DNA of 64,000 bases, from NCBI GenBank assembly GCA_934717185.1, contig CAKUYQ010000010.1, positions 1 through 64,000 of the forward strand, read 5' to 3'. The DNA is from an uncultured Bacteroidales bacterium (GTDB lineage: Bacteria; Bacteroidota; Bacteroidia; Bacteroidales; UBA932). A program made the position numbers and the translations under genes. The notes beneath the pieces were generated by a model that was not told the DNA's origin, searched no databases, and saw only the letters and a program-made list of their open reading frames with translations. Shown here one piece after another: positions 46,808 to 56,162 of the stretch. Position 1 is the first letter of the stretch. Every line of letters begins with the position of its first letter.

Positions 46808-46848
46808 AATTTAAATTCAGATAAATTGGCTCCCTCATTAGTATGCTG

Positions 46849-46856
46849 CAAATGTA
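46849..46856 (-). promoter_or_regulatory. -7 box of the CDF gene promoter
   Basis: TACATTTG on the minus strand, 41 bp upstream of the ATG. No correctly spaced TTTG -33 box is seen. Confidence 0.45.
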
Positions 46857-46989
46857 GCATATTTATTTCAAAAAACTTTTTTCCCAATTGGCTGTTCCTT
46901 TATTGTAGATTGCTAAAATGGTAAAAATATTAACTTGACTTTTAAAGCTGTGACTTACAGAATTATTAACAACAAAAAATTTTTATAGT

Positions 46990-48147
46990 ATGAAACGATT
47001 ATTTGTTTTCTCGTTGGTTATGATGTTTGCTCTTGGCGTTTATGCACAAGATGAAAAGGTTGTAGAGTTGCAGTACAGGCATGGACCGTATGTTACTGCC
47101 GGAATATGCGACAATTGGTTTGTTACTGTTGGCGGAGGAGCACAGGTCTATTTTGGTAGCCATGATTTTAAGAAAGGTTTCTGGAAACAGGCTGCGCCGG
47201 CAATTGATGTTGCTGTTGGTAAATGGTTTTTACCAACAATAGGAACAAGATTGGAATGGAGTGGAATTAAAGGAAAAAGCTTTGGACGAGGTCTTTATGC
47301 AGATGGTGCGCTTCCGGCAAAAGGGTATATAAAGCAAAAGTTTAACAGTTCTATTCTCCACATGGATTTCTTATGCAATCTTTCCAATGCTATTGGCGGT
47401 TATAGAACGGACAGATTTTGGAGTTTTATTCCGTATGTAGGTTTGGGATGGGCTCATTCGTGGAACTCAAAATATCGCAATAACCAGATTGCCGCAAATA
47501 CGGGTGTCATTCATAATCTAAAACTTTGCAGTGTAATGGATGCAACCATAGATATGCGGGCAACAGCCTTAGGAAGGAGATACGACCTTTATGAAAATCC
47601 ACGAGCTTTTGATTATTTCGTTACCGTAACAGCGGGAGTAACTTATAATTTCTGCGCAAGTGGATTCCGGCGAGCCAATGAACTTATAGTGGTTGAGGAT
47701 TGTTCTAAATATGTAAATGAGATAAACGAGTTGAAAAGTATGGTTAAGCAGGCTAATGCTCATAGAGACAAATGTATGAAGCAGCTTGCTGCAGAAAAGG
47801 AGCGCAAACCTGTGGTAAAGGAGAAACATATTGTTGGCAATGTTGCAGTATTTTTTGCTATAAACAGCGCAGAGATTACTGAACAGGGGATGATTAACCT
47901 TGGATATATTGCGGAGATAATAAAGAAGACAGACAAGAAGTATATCTTGTATGCCTCTGCAGATAAAGAGACAGGAACAGCTGAGTATAACTATATGTTG
48001 TCTGAAAAACGCGGCGAAGCTGTCCTGAATGCTCTTGTGGATAATTATGGTGTTAATCCTTTGCAATTGGAGATAAAGGCTGTGGGTTCGTCTGAACAGA
48101 TGTTTGACGGGGCTGCATGTAATAGGGTGGTAGTAATAGAGAACTAA
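46990..48147 (+). CDS. OmpA-family outer-membrane protein
   Basis: 385 aa. Signal peptide ending VYAQ, an N-terminal beta-barrel region of about 210 residues (HGPYVTAGICDNWFVTVGGG to FDYFVTVTAGVTYNF), a short coiled linker (VNEINELKSMVKQANAHRDK), and a C-terminal OmpA-like peptidoglycan-binding domain (VAVFFAINSAEITEQGMINL, SEKRGEAVLNALVDNYGV). It probably tethers the outer membrane to the cell wall. Downstream is the tRNA-Lys region on the other strand. Confidence 0.88.
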   Translation: MKRLFVFSLVMMFALGVYAQDEKVVELQYRHGPYVTAGICDNWFVTVGGGAQVYFGSHDFKKGFWKQAAPAIDVAVGKWFLPTIGTRLEWSGIKGKSFGRGLYADGALPAKGYIKQKFNSSILHMDFLCNLSNAIGGYRTDRFWSFIPYVGLGWAHSWNSKYRNNQIAANTGVIHNLKLCSVMDATIDMRATALGRRYDLYENPRAFDYFVTVTAGVTYNFCASGFRRANELIVVEDCSKYVNEINELKSMVKQANAHRDKCMKQLAAEKERKPVVKEKHIVGNVAVFFAINSAEITEQGMINLGYIAEIIKKTDKKYILYASADKETGTAEYNYMLSEKRGEAVLNALVDNYGVNPLQLEIKAVGSSEQMFDGAACNRVVVIEN

Positions 48148-48192
48148 GCTATCCTACTGCCGGTAGGTATAATATTAGGTCTTGGGTTCGAG

Positions 48193-48370
48193 CCCAAACG
48201 CAAAAAAGCAGGCTCATCGCCTGCTTTCTTGTGATCCGTTTGGGGCTCGAACTGCTCAGAGGCCTTCGCTTGGTGCAGTTGCTAACGCAACGCAATAGGT
48301 TGGGTTCTCGCCCAAACGCAAAAAAGCAGGCTCATCGCCTGCTTTCTTGTGATCCGTTTGGGGCTCGAAC
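48193..48370. repeat. 60-bp exact direct repeat containing the tRNA-Lys 3' end and its terminator
   Basis: The 60 bp at 48311-48370 (terminator plus the last 20 nt of tRNA-Lys) recur identically at 48193-48252, 118 bp away. At 48179-48200 the T-arm sequence also appears on the plus strand (TCTTGGGTTCGAGCCCAAAC), so each copy forms an extended inverted repeat with the tRNA 3' end. The 58 bp between the copies are not tRNA-like. Confidence 0.85.
48320..48345 (-). terminator. tRNA-Lys terminator
   Basis: On the minus strand AAAGCAGGC-GATGA-GCCTGCTTTTTT. A second identical hairpin lies at 48202-48227. Confidence 0.85.
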
Positions 48371-48422
48371 CCAAGACCCCAACATTAAAAGTGTTGTGCT
48401 CTACCAACTGAGCTAACGAATC
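48350..48422 (-). tRNA. tRNA-Lys (anticodon TTT)
   Basis: 73 nt without encoded CCA. The acceptor stem GATTCGT pairs with ACGGATC (one G-T). The D-arm is AGCTCAGTTGGTAGAGC, the anticodon loop is CTTTTAA within CAACACTTTTAATGTTG, and the T-arm is GGGTTCGAGCCCC. Discriminator A. Confidence 0.95.
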
Positions 48423-50347
48423 ATCCCGTTTGGGAGTGCAAATATATGGATTATTTTTCTTTTGTCAAATTTTTTTTTAGAGACAAAGTGGGTTATTTTT
48501 CTATCCTCACTATTCAGCCACTCTTTAATTTCTTTTCTTATTCTTAAGACCATACTGCCTGTAATGCTTATCGGTTGCGAAAGGATTTTTTTCGCCATTC
48601 TGTATGCGTTTGTGTAGTCTTTCATTTCAACATACAGTTTGAACAGCATATAGTTTGGCATTATCCTGCAAGGAACCATATCAGACGCCAATTTATACTG
48701 TTTTTCAGCCTCCCGATAAAGTTTCTGTTTTCGGCACAAATCTCCCAAGTCACAAATCATTGTTGAGGTTGTTATGCTATTTGCAGCAATGTCCGAGATA
48801 ACTTTTGTTGCAACCTTAGGATCCAGGTCGTTGAAGGCCATCTTTGCAAAAAGAAGAGAAAAATCTTTATTACGTTTTATTATATCATAATTCCCGGATT
48901 GCAGTAGTACCATCATCTCCGTCTTGCAGCAATAGTCCCTCTGTATAAATCTTTTGCATATTGTATCATATATATGCTTATAATAAGATGAATAAAGAAG
49001 GATGCCAAACAATAGCATCAACGAAACGACAAAACAAGTTCTTGGTGCAATTAACCTGCATCCTCTGCTATTGCACGCGCAGCATCCATTATCTGAAATA
49101 CCCAAAATTATCGGGAAGAGAATAACTATAGGAAAAATATCTGCCGTATACAGAAAGCAGGACGACACAAGCAACCATACAAGCAAAGGTTTGGCTATTA
49201 AACTTTTACCCTTAACAAGAACATAGCCTGCAATTGACATAAACAACAATAATCCAACTATGCCCTGTTCACAGGCAATATGAATGAACTCATTGAACGC
49301 CTGATAATGATTGTTGGCAACCAAAATGTATTTGGAGTTAGGATTGGCATTAAAACAAACTGCAAACCGAGTGCTGAATTGCGAACTTGTTTGCAAATTA
49401 TGCCGAGGTGCAGCGTTTATTGTATCTTTATTAAAATATTCTGCCTGCCTGTACATATACTGCTTTCTAAAAGACTCTGTCCCGTTGCCGAAAACAGGAG
49501 CCTGTTCAAACAGTTCCATACTAACGCACCAGATAAGTAGCCTTGCATCCGCAGACTTAGCCCTTATGTAATAACTACCTGCTCCAGCGAATAGTAACAA
49601 CGCCACACCGGCCACAATAATAGTGTTTTTACAGACTTTTGTAAAATGTCTAAACCTGTCTGTTTGAAGTAAAACCACAATGACTGCTGCTATCAATGCA
49701 ATGAACGATGTTCTGGACTTACACAGACAAAGAGCTGCAAACAAGATAACTATGAATACAATCTGCATTATCTTAAATGACTTTTTAGCTGTTTTATAGC
49801 CTTGCTTAAACAGAATAATTGCAGAGACTATGCTTCCCGACAAATACACTGCAACATGCCCCGGATTGGCAAACGTGCCTGTAATATTAAAGTTCCCGTT
49901 GAGAGAATCGATGATTCCGCTGTGCTGTGCAAAAACAATTGCAGCCTGGATAAGGCCTCCCATAATTAACAGATACAACAACTTGGCTGCATTGGCTTTA
50001 GTGGTTAATCTTGCCGTAACATATAACATTACAATCAGACACCACCTTGTATAAAATAACGGCTCATGAGAGGTTTTATGCAGTACAAAAATGCCAAGCA
50101 GGTTGTACAGCAGGTATACACCAATGAGTATATCTATTTTTGATACGGTAATAACGCTTCTTCCGTTTTTTGAAAATATGGAAGAAATGGCGTATACCGT
50201 AAGGAACGCACTTAGTATGATTGCAGCTATAAAGTAACTGCTATATGATGTTAATCCTCTAAAGATGTAACCCGAAAGAGGGGCTGCCAATGCAATAACT
50301 GATATTGCACATAGCGGTATATTCTCTTTCGGGCTAGTGAATTGCAT
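48413..50347 (-). CDS. O-antigen ligase-like (Wzy_C/PglL-type) membrane protein with TPR-like C terminus
   Basis: 644 aa. About 11 membrane helices in residues 10-460, with the Wzy_C-type signature GTFANPGHVAVYLSGSIVSA and LCKSRTSFIALIAAVIVV. The periplasmic loop near 325-355 contains NNHYQAFNEFIHIACEQGIVG, the usual H…E region. The C-terminal 170 residues contain TPR-like helices (LCRKQKLYREAEKQYKLASD). Members attach glycans to lipid A core or to proteins. The gene closes an operon of secreted proteins, so protein O-glycosylation is an inference. The last roughly 20 codons read through the tRNA-Lys promoter and stop inside the tRNA, so the natural 3' end has probably been replaced. Confidence 0.82.
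   Translation of the reverse strand: MQFTSPKENIPLCAISVIALAAPLSGYIFRGLTSYSSYFIAAIILSAFLTVYAISSIFSKNGRSVITVSKIDILIGVYLLYNLLGIFVLHKTSHEPLFYTRWCLIVMLYVTARLTTKANAAKLLYLLIMGGLIQAAIVFAQHSGIIDSLNGNFNITGTFANPGHVAVYLSGSIVSAIILFKQGYKTAKKSFKIMQIVFIVILFAALCLCKSRTSFIALIAAVIVVLLQTDRFRHFTKVCKNTIIVAGVALLLFAGAGSYYIRAKSADARLLIWCVSMELFEQAPVFGNGTESFRKQYMYRQAEYFNKDTINAAPRHNLQTSSQFSTRFAVCFNANPNSKYILVANNHYQAFNEFIHIACEQGIVGLLLFMSIAGYVLVKGKSLIAKPLLVWLLVSSCFLYTADIFPIVILFPIILGISDNGCCACNSRGCRLIAPRTCFVVSLMLLFGILLYSSYYKHIYDTICKRFIQRDYCCKTEMMVLLQSGNYDIIKRNKDFSLLFAKMAFNDLDPKVATKVISDIAANSITTSTMICDLGDLCRKQKLYREAEKQYKLASDMVPCRIMPNYMLFKLYVEMKDYTNAYRMAKKILSQPISITGSMVLRIRKEIKEWLNSEDRKITHFVSKKKFDKRKIIHIFALPNGMIR
48439..48469 (-). 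promoter_or_regulatory. tRNA-Lys promoter
   Basis: TTTG (48466-48469), 19-bp spacer, TATATTTG (48439-48446) on the minus strand, ending 16 bp before the tRNA. It lies inside the 3' end of the ligase-like ORF. Confidence 0.8.
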
Positions 50348-50373
50348 AATTATACTTATAGAATTGCTGAATT

Positions 50374-50994
50374 TTAATTATCAATTAAATCAGGCAATTT
50401 TACATGAACTTCATCCACAGGGAAGACATCATAGTCTTTCCCTACCAACCTTTCTCTTTTTTCATTCACTATATATTTTACCTTAGACTTTAGCAATTCT
50501 TCCAAAAGCTCTAACCTTTGAGGGGGTATTGACCTCATTGTAGGAACATTTTCAATATTTATGTCAACAACCTCTTCTATCCTTTTTGTATGTTTATTTG
50601 CGGTAAACTTAAATGTAAAGGTTCCTACTGAACTTGATGGACCTATTGCACTATTAGGGTTATACTCTGCATTTATGCTCTTTAGCTCCTCTTGTGTAAA
50701 TGCCTCTTTTATAGCTTCTTTTACAGCTGCAACATCTTCTATTTTCATTACATTGCCAAAAACTGATAATCCACCCACCAATCTTCCTCTGTCATCCATA
50801 ATAGTCCATTTCCTTTTAAGACTATTATTATTGTGAAGGAAAATTTTAGTACTATAAGGTGATATTTCCACAGAATAAGTGTACTTGTCTCCTTTCACCT
50901 CAGTTTTTCCGGTATAGTAATCTTTTTTATTTTGGGCATTAACAATCCCAAACAAAGAGATTGTAACAAGCGTAAGTAATAGAAATTTCTTCAT
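50374..50994 (-). CDS. Secreted hypothetical protein (DUF5043-like), partner of peptidase-like lipoprotein
   Basis: 206 aa, signal peptide MKKFLLLTLVTISLFGIVNA. Beta-rich start (YSVEISPYSTKIFLHNN), then a helix and sheet pattern (VAAVKEAIKEAFTQEELKSI, TFTFKFTANKHTKRIEEVVD). It is distantly related to the gene at 55334, which sits in the same position beside another member of the lipoprotein family (compare TFTDEQLKNIGDEYF). The function is unknown. It lies 8 bp after the HExxH lipoprotein gene and 26 bp before the ligase-like gene, so they form one operon. A partner or inhibitor role is only a guess. Confidence 0.7.
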   Translation of the reverse strand: MKKFLLLTLVTISLFGIVNAQNKKDYYTGKTEVKGDKYTYSVEISPYSTKIFLHNNNSLKRKWTIMDDRGRLVGGLSVFGNVMKIEDVAAVKEAIKEAFTQEELKSINAEYNPNSAIGPSSSVGTFTFKFTANKHTKRIEEVVDINIENVPTMRSIPPQRLELLEELLKSKVKYIVNEKRERLVGKDYDVFPVDEVHVKLPDLIDN

Positions 50995-51002
50995 AATATC
51001 AA

Positions 51003-52625
51003 TTATTTAAAAAGGGCTTTAAAATCATCTACCTGTTTATAAAATGTCATTTCATCCAATATGAAATTTTCATAGTAACGACGACTCCTCTCAATAATAA
51101 ATTGCCTGACTCGCTCAAATGTTTCTGCACAAGAATTATTCCAGAAAGGCATTATCTCCGTTTTCATTTTACCATATTCCACAAATTGATCGGTCAATTC
51201 AGGATAGTCAATGAAACAAAGGTATTCAGCAATGGTTGAGATCGCTTCTGAGTTCATGTTTAAATCCAATTTAACAGACGGATACATTATCTTGTACCAT
51301 ATATGAGTAAATTCATGTAATATTTCACCCAATCTGAACGTGGCATTTTCATAAAAGGTTATCCTTACGTATTTTAATTTTCCGCTCGTTTTTCCTACAC
51401 CTGCTCGCGTATCATATGCCGTAAACTGGGTTGGGTTACTTTCAAAAATTACGGGAATATTCCGGCTTCTGATATACTCCATTATTTTAGATGAATTCCC
51501 ACCAATTGCAAGCAATGAAAGAGTGGGTTCTACTGCCGCCATTGTTTCCTCGGAATCGTACTTCACGCACGGAATAATGTTTGACACATGGTAACCGACT
51601 GTATCAATCGGATTGGGTGGTTCTTCCGGATCCGGTGTTGGAGTGTTATCACCTCCTCCTCTGTTATCGCTTTCGCCTTGGCAACGGCCGTTACAATATG
51701 GTGAACCGCAATATTCACAATTGTACTCTTGTCCGGAGCATTCGCATGGTTCCTTACCACATAAAGGACACGGATTATTTCCGCAGACGCAATGTCCTTT
51801 TAGCATTCCGCACTTATCACAGTATACATATTCACCTGTTACGGTTACATTTTCCAGCCAATTAGGACAGTCACACATGTAATCAACCAACACCTTGTAA
51901 CAGAATGGGCACAACTCTATTGATTCTCCCGTTTCATACGATCCGCCTTTGGTCAATGGCATACTTTGTCCTACAATAAATCCAAAGATATTAGTATCCA
52001 CAGAGCCTCTTTTCTCATGACTCTTTAATTTGACGAAGAACCTGTTCCCATTGCGGTAGTAGAACGTTTCAAGAATATCTCCCTCTACATTGGAGATAAT
52101 CACATAACCGTTAAAACCTTTTCTGCTGCCCAAATATGTCCATGGGTTGTTATTTCTCTCTGCCGGAGGGGCAGAGCTTCCTATTATTGTGGCTACAAAA
52201 TAATTGAAGTTGCCAGACTTTTTTGACTTTCTTATTACGAGATTAGATTGTACTCTCACATTCTCTGACACAAAGCGGTGTTTGCCATCTTGTGGGTAGA
52301 ATATTGCAGCCCTCATGGCAAAGTCTCTTGAAAGAGGAATCTCCAAAGTAGTGAATCTGTCATTCTCTGCAGAGATAAACTTGTCCCATGCAGGCACAAG
52401 ATTCCCTCCTGAGAAAATATCATCTGTCTTTGTTTCCGGTGGTATCAACAACTGCGGCATGCTCAAATCCGTGGCATTCTCCTCAAAATAGGCACGCGCC
52501 TCTTCAACAGCCGGATTGAGACAACGTTTGTCTCCGTCAAACCATTCATGAGAGCAGGAGTGGAACGCAAGGATTGCCATAAGGCAAAGGATGTGTAAGA
52601 GTCCTTTTTTTATGTTCAGTTTCAT
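51003..52625 (-). CDS. Lipoprotein with conserved N-terminal module, zinc-ribbon cysteines and HExxH metallopeptidase domain
   Basis: 540 aa. Lipobox (AFHSC) near residue 24 in a leader (KKGLLHILCLMAILAFHSC) shared almost exactly with the proteins at 55311 and 57294. The shared module (EEARAYFEENATDL … GSRKGFNGYVIISNVEGDIL) spans about 30-205. Next come repeated cysteine pairs (CPFC, CDKC, CPLC, CEYC, about 235-320), a Pro-rich linker (TPTPDPEEPPNPID), and a C-terminal domain with RLGEILHEFTHIWYKIMYPS, i.e. HEFTH, the zinc-protease motif. Probably a surface peptidase. The target is unknown. Confidence 0.78.
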   Translation of the reverse strand: MKLNIKKGLLHILCLMAILAFHSCSHEWFDGDKRCLNPAVEEARAYFEENATDLSMPQLLIPPETKTDDIFSGGNLVPAWDKFISAENDRFTTLEIPLSRDFAMRAAIFYPQDGKHRFVSENVRVQSNLVIRKSKKSGNFNYFVATIIGSSAPPAERNNNPWTYLGSRKGFNGYVIISNVEGDILETFYYRNGNRFFVKLKSHEKRGSVDTNIFGFIVGQSMPLTKGGSYETGESIELCPFCYKVLVDYMCDCPNWLENVTVTGEYVYCDKCGMLKGHCVCGNNPCPLCGKEPCECSGQEYNCEYCGSPYCNGRCQGESDNRGGGDNTPTPDPEEPPNPIDTVGYHVSNIIPCVKYDSEETMAAVEPTLSLLAIGGNSSKIMEYIRSRNIPVIFESNPTQFTAYDTRAGVGKTSGKLKYVRITFYENATFRLGEILHEFTHIWYKIMYPSVKLDLNMNSEAISTIAEYLCFIDYPELTDQFVEYGKMKTEIMPFWNNSCAETFERVRQFIIERSRRYYENFILDEMTFYKQVDDFKALFK

Positions 52626-52718
52626 AAAATATATATTTTGCGGTTAATAATTGTCTCCCTGCCAACATTTGTAATGCTACAAAATATCCTGTTAATTTAC
52701 AAATATTTAGAAGACTAT

Positions 52719-53651
52719 TTACCTCCTTAATATAAAATCATGGCCTTCTTTATGAGAACATAAAATTATAATATTCTTTTCATCTGATAATTTAATGGAA
52801 AACACAATTGTATCATTTTTATTTTGTTTATCATAAAACGGATTCTTTACAACAATGTATTTACCCTTTGCATTTGTTAGCTTACTTAAATCAAAGTGGC
52901 TGTCTGGCAAATCAGATAAATAATAGCAGGACCTATATATCTCTTCCGTTGTAATTCCGTTAGAGTTGTTTTTCTGTAAAAGAGATATGCATCCATTTTT
53001 TGAAAAGGTTACAATAGTAACTAAAGATTCGTCTACCCTCCATTCCCCAAGCAAGTTGTTGTTATTTACATACGAGGCATTTACATTATTACATGGATGA
53101 ATGTGAGAGCCAATGAGTATAGGCATTTTAGTATTTGTCTTGGATGTGTCTTCTTTCATTATTATTTTGGCCGGGGTATCATAAAACCGTGATTTAAATA
53201 CGAAAGTACGTTCATTTTCATTGCTACCTCCTTTTTCAAGCATTATACAGATGGGTTTCCCGTTTGCAACATCTTCACTATTAGACATGATTATATATTT
53301 TCCACGTTTATTTGACATTTTTTCAGTATCAAATGTATCATCTATTGTATCTGATAAATAAAATAAACTTAAAAAAAGAGTTTTACTGACGGATGTTATG
53401 GTGTTGCGCCTACTTCCCGAAAGTATTAAATTATTTTCGGTAAAAGATAGATAGAAGTCAATATCCTCAACCTCAACACCATCTATAGATTTCCAAATCC
53501 ATTTACCTTTTATAGTTTCTATGGTTATATTTTCTACATCTTTTTGCATTATGTTCTCCGGACATTGATAATCAACTTCAATAGTGTTTGCAGACATGAA
53601 AGTCGTACACACTAAAATAAATAATAAAACTGTAAAATAATTTGGTTTCAT
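52719..53651 (-). CDS. Secreted protein with two YLSD/RGKYI lipocalin-like repeats
   Basis: 310 aa with signal peptide MKPNYFTVLLFILVCTTFMS. Two tandem beta-domains each carry the pattern (F/Y)YLSD…D-x-x-FD-x-x-K…GKYI(I/V): LFYLSDTIDDTFDTEKMSNK in the first and CYYLSDLPDSHFDLSKLTNA in the second. The gene at 56324 has one such domain. Unknown function. The repeated up-and-down beta pattern suggests a lipocalin-like binding fold. Its ATG directly follows leader element C, and it precedes the HExxH lipoprotein gene by 93 bp. Confidence 0.7.
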   Translation of the reverse strand: MKPNYFTVLLFILVCTTFMSANTIEVDYQCPENIMQKDVENITIETIKGKWIWKSIDGVEVEDIDFYLSFTENNLILSGSRRNTITSVSKTLFLSLFYLSDTIDDTFDTEKMSNKRGKYIIMSNSEDVANGKPICIMLEKGGSNENERTFVFKSRFYDTPAKIIMKEDTSKTNTKMPILIGSHIHPCNNVNASYVNNNNLLGEWRVDESLVTIVTFSKNGCISLLQKNNSNGITTEEIYRSCYYLSDLPDSHFDLSKLTNAKGKYIVVKNPFYDKQNKNDTIVFSIKLSDEKNIIILCSHKEGHDFILRR

Positions 53652-53795
53652 GCTATCAGAATTTTTAATTTCAAAATAATAATTAAAAATTTGTGAGAGT
53701 CTGATAGCCGTTCACTACCGTTCTCTCTCACAATGAAAATCTTTGATATTTCAACTTGGACGAATTGATTTCAAAGATTTTCATGTCCAGTTTCA
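53652..53795 (-). repeat. Three-hairpin leader element, copy C
   Basis: Same element as A, B and D, starting 4 bp after the stop codon of the upstream lipoprotein gene and ending directly at the ATG of the next gene, so it exactly fills the gap between two genes of the array. Confidence 0.85.
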
Positions 53796-53799
53796 TAAA

Positions 53800-55311
53800 T
53801 CATTTGCCTCCATTATAGTTAGGGTTTATATCTGTTATAACAGCTTTGTCTATAGTATCAATATCGCCTTCGTAAGCCTCTCTTAAGTCGCCGGTGTATG
53901 GATCCATGTAGATTAATTTTCCATCTGGATAATAACCTATTATTACTATACAGTGACCATAATTGTTACCATTTTCATCTTTACCGGCTATAAAATACTC
54001 AATTATAGGGTAGCCTGCATCTAACGCATTCGTGTATCCATTAAATTCAATTGTGTTAAATACATAGCTTACAAATGGTAAAAATTTTGTACTCTCTATA
54101 CCTCCAATAAATGCATTAGACCACTCTACATTATACAGCTCACTGTATGTACCCAATAAACTAAATCTACTTATCTCGTGGTTCAAGTATGAACTGATAT
54201 ATTCCATGCTGCAAAAAACACATAAAGAAGTGCCATCACCTTGTGGAGTCATTTCATAAAAACTGGATGGAACAATAATCCTGTAACCTTTCTTTCGCTT
54301 AAATTTTTCTCCTAATATTTTTTTACTTGGATGTTCTCCTGTGTTATTTCCATGCCCCCCTCCGTCGCCTGTATGTTGACACTCTCCACTGCAATAGGTA
54401 CTACCACATAGGGGACAGGCTCCGTCATTTGGATTTTCAGGACCGGGATCCGGTGTTGGTGTCGGTTCTGGTTGACATGTGCATGATTCCACAAGTTTGC
54501 CACATCCTCGGCAGAAAAAATACGCTTCACCTCCTCCTATCTCTTGTGGCTCAGCCCCGCATATAGCACATACTCCACTGTCAAAATCTGTCAGGGAATG
54601 ACAGTGGTAACAATATGAATCCCCATCTTCCCCCGATTGATGTCCGCCACCGCCCTTTGTTGCTATGCTTGTCTCTGTAAATGAAAATCCTACCGATACC
54701 TGCAGGTGCTTGTTGGCTTTCTTCTCTTCTGCCGTATAATGGCCAATATGCATCTTAAATCGCTTGCCTCCCATGTAATAGAATACCTCTTCACACTTAC
54801 CGGCTTCATTGGAGATGAGCATAAAGCCTCTGAATTTGGTTCTGTCTCCTGTAAATAAATATGGGTTTGCATTCTTGTCCTTTGATATTCCAACTACAGT
54901 TGTGATGAATCTGCGCATTTTGCCGGTCGCGTTATACTTCTGTATTACCAAATGTGATTCTACCTTTACATCATCTGCAGTACCCTCTTTCAACCCGAAT
55001 AATGTTGTTGTTAAAGCTGCCCCTAACCTGTTAGGTTCCAATATTGGAATCATCACAACCTCTGAGTTAGGCGTTGTTCCATGTTTGGCGTTTTTCCACT
55101 GCGGAACAATATTGTCATCTGCTTTTGTTGGAGTACGGGAATATACAAGTTCATTATACCTTAGATCCGTTGCATTGTTTTCAAAGTATGCACGAGCCTC
55201 GTCTACTGAAAAATCTAAATTGCGTTTGTCTCCGTCAAACCTTTCATGAGAGCAGGAGTGGAACGCAAGGATTGCCATAAGGCAAAGAATGTGTAAGAGC
55301 CCTTTTTTCAT
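53800..55311 (-). CDS. Lipoprotein with conserved N-terminal module, zinc-ribbon cysteines and C39-like cysteine peptidase domain
   Basis: 503 aa. Same leader and N-terminal module as the gene at 51003 (EARAYFENNATDLRYNELVY … TKFRGFMLISNEAGKCEEVF), then cysteine pairs (CYHC, CAIC, CRGC, CTC, CPLC, CSGEC, about 235-310), a Pro-rich and Gly-rich linker, and a different C-terminal domain. That domain (about 350-495) shows QGDGTSLCVFCSMEYISSYL, then NNYGHCIVIIGYYPDGK and YMDPYTGD: Gln, Cys, His and Asp in the order of papain-like C39 peptidases. Likely a surface thiol peptidase. No experimental relative known to me. Confidence 0.75.
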   Translation of the reverse strand: MKKGLLHILCLMAILAFHSCSHERFDGDKRNLDFSVDEARAYFENNATDLRYNELVYSRTPTKADDNIVPQWKNAKHGTTPNSEVVMIPILEPNRLGAALTTTLFGLKEGTADDVKVESHLVIQKYNATGKMRRFITTVVGISKDKNANPYLFTGDRTKFRGFMLISNEAGKCEEVFYYMGGKRFKMHIGHYTAEEKKANKHLQVSVGFSFTETSIATKGGGGHQSGEDGDSYCYHCHSLTDFDSGVCAICGAEPQEIGGGEAYFFCRGCGKLVESCTCQPEPTPTPDPGPENPNDGACPLCGSTYCSGECQHTGDGGGHGNNTGEHPSKKILGEKFKRKKGYRIIVPSSFYEMTPQGDGTSLCVFCSMEYISSYLNHEISRFSLLGTYSELYNVEWSNAFIGGIESTKFLPFVSYVFNTIEFNGYTNALDAGYPIIEYFIAGKDENGNNYGHCIVIIGYYPDGKLIYMDPYTGDLREAYEGDIDTIDKAVITDINPNYNGGK

Positions 55312-55333
55312 AAAAAATGTTTTTTTAGGTTCA

Positions 55334-55894
55334 TTAGTAATGTTCTTTTCTTATATCATTAGGGTAGCAATATGTAACACTTGTCACATAATTCATGCGC
55401 TTTCCTGCTTTTGTGCGCCTGAATTTGAGCCGTTTTTTTATTTCCAGCTCAATTTTCCGGTAATAATAGACCGGTATTTTAGAGAAATAATCATCTTTGG
55501 AAAAATGAAATAGCACACCATCGACTCTACCGGAACTGCTGTTGATATAAAGTTCTATCATAAAATATTCATCACCGATATTTTTGAGTTGCTCATCTGT
55601 AAACGTCTTCTGCACCACACGCTTTATCCATGGCTTGTGGAATGGGGTTTTAAGCTCATATGTAAGAAATTCAGGAACTTCACCTGTATCCATATATATC
55701 TTTTGTATGTTAACCCATTTGTTATCTGCATTGTATAATTCGACAAAGCCTGCGCCGGACTTACTTTTGTAGGCATATCCATCCTCATAAAATGTCTTAC
55801 TCTCATTATAATAATTTATATCTGCACTGTTTTCCTGCGAGTATGCATACAAGCTACAGCTTATAATCGTGAATATTAACAATAATCGTTTCAT
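55334..55894 (-). CDS. Secreted hypothetical protein, relative of the gene at 50374
   Basis: About 186 aa, signal peptide MKRLLLIFTIISCSLYAYSQ. Contains KWVNIQKIYMDTGEVPEFL, VVQKTFTDEQLKNIGDEYFM and IPVYYYRKIELEIKKRLKF. The middle and end match the pattern of the protein at 50374. It is transcribed 23 bp before the C39-like lipoprotein, whereas the relative lies after the HExxH lipoprotein, so each peptidase-like lipoprotein has one such neighbour. I chose the second of two adjacent ATGs (55894). An ORF start at 55921 also exists. Confidence 0.68.
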   Translation of the reverse strand: MKRLLLIFTIISCSLYAYSQENSADINYYNESKTFYEDGYAYKSKSGAGFVELYNADNKWVNIQKIYMDTGEVPEFLTYELKTPFHKPWIKRVVQKTFTDEQLKNIGDEYFMIELYINSSSGRVDGVLFHFSKDDYFSKIPVYYYRKIELEIKKRLKFRRTKAGKRMNYVTSVTYCYPNDIRKEHY

Positions 55895-56162
55895 CATAAA
55901 GCAATACAAAAAAATTAACAATTTGCAGCTTTTGTCTTAGCATTTCTTTTTGCGGTGAAGTATTCAAAAAACTGTGCGAAATGGTCGTTATTAACTTATA
56001 AAAACCTAATTTTAGAGCAAATGTTAATTATTTTTTAACCATTTATTGCAAATATAGTTTAATTTTTTAACTAAACAAGTAAATTTAGCTAAAATAAAGC
56101 AGAGCCTGATTATACAGAATACACCTAATCTTACAGCACCTGCACGTGCAACAACCGCTATC

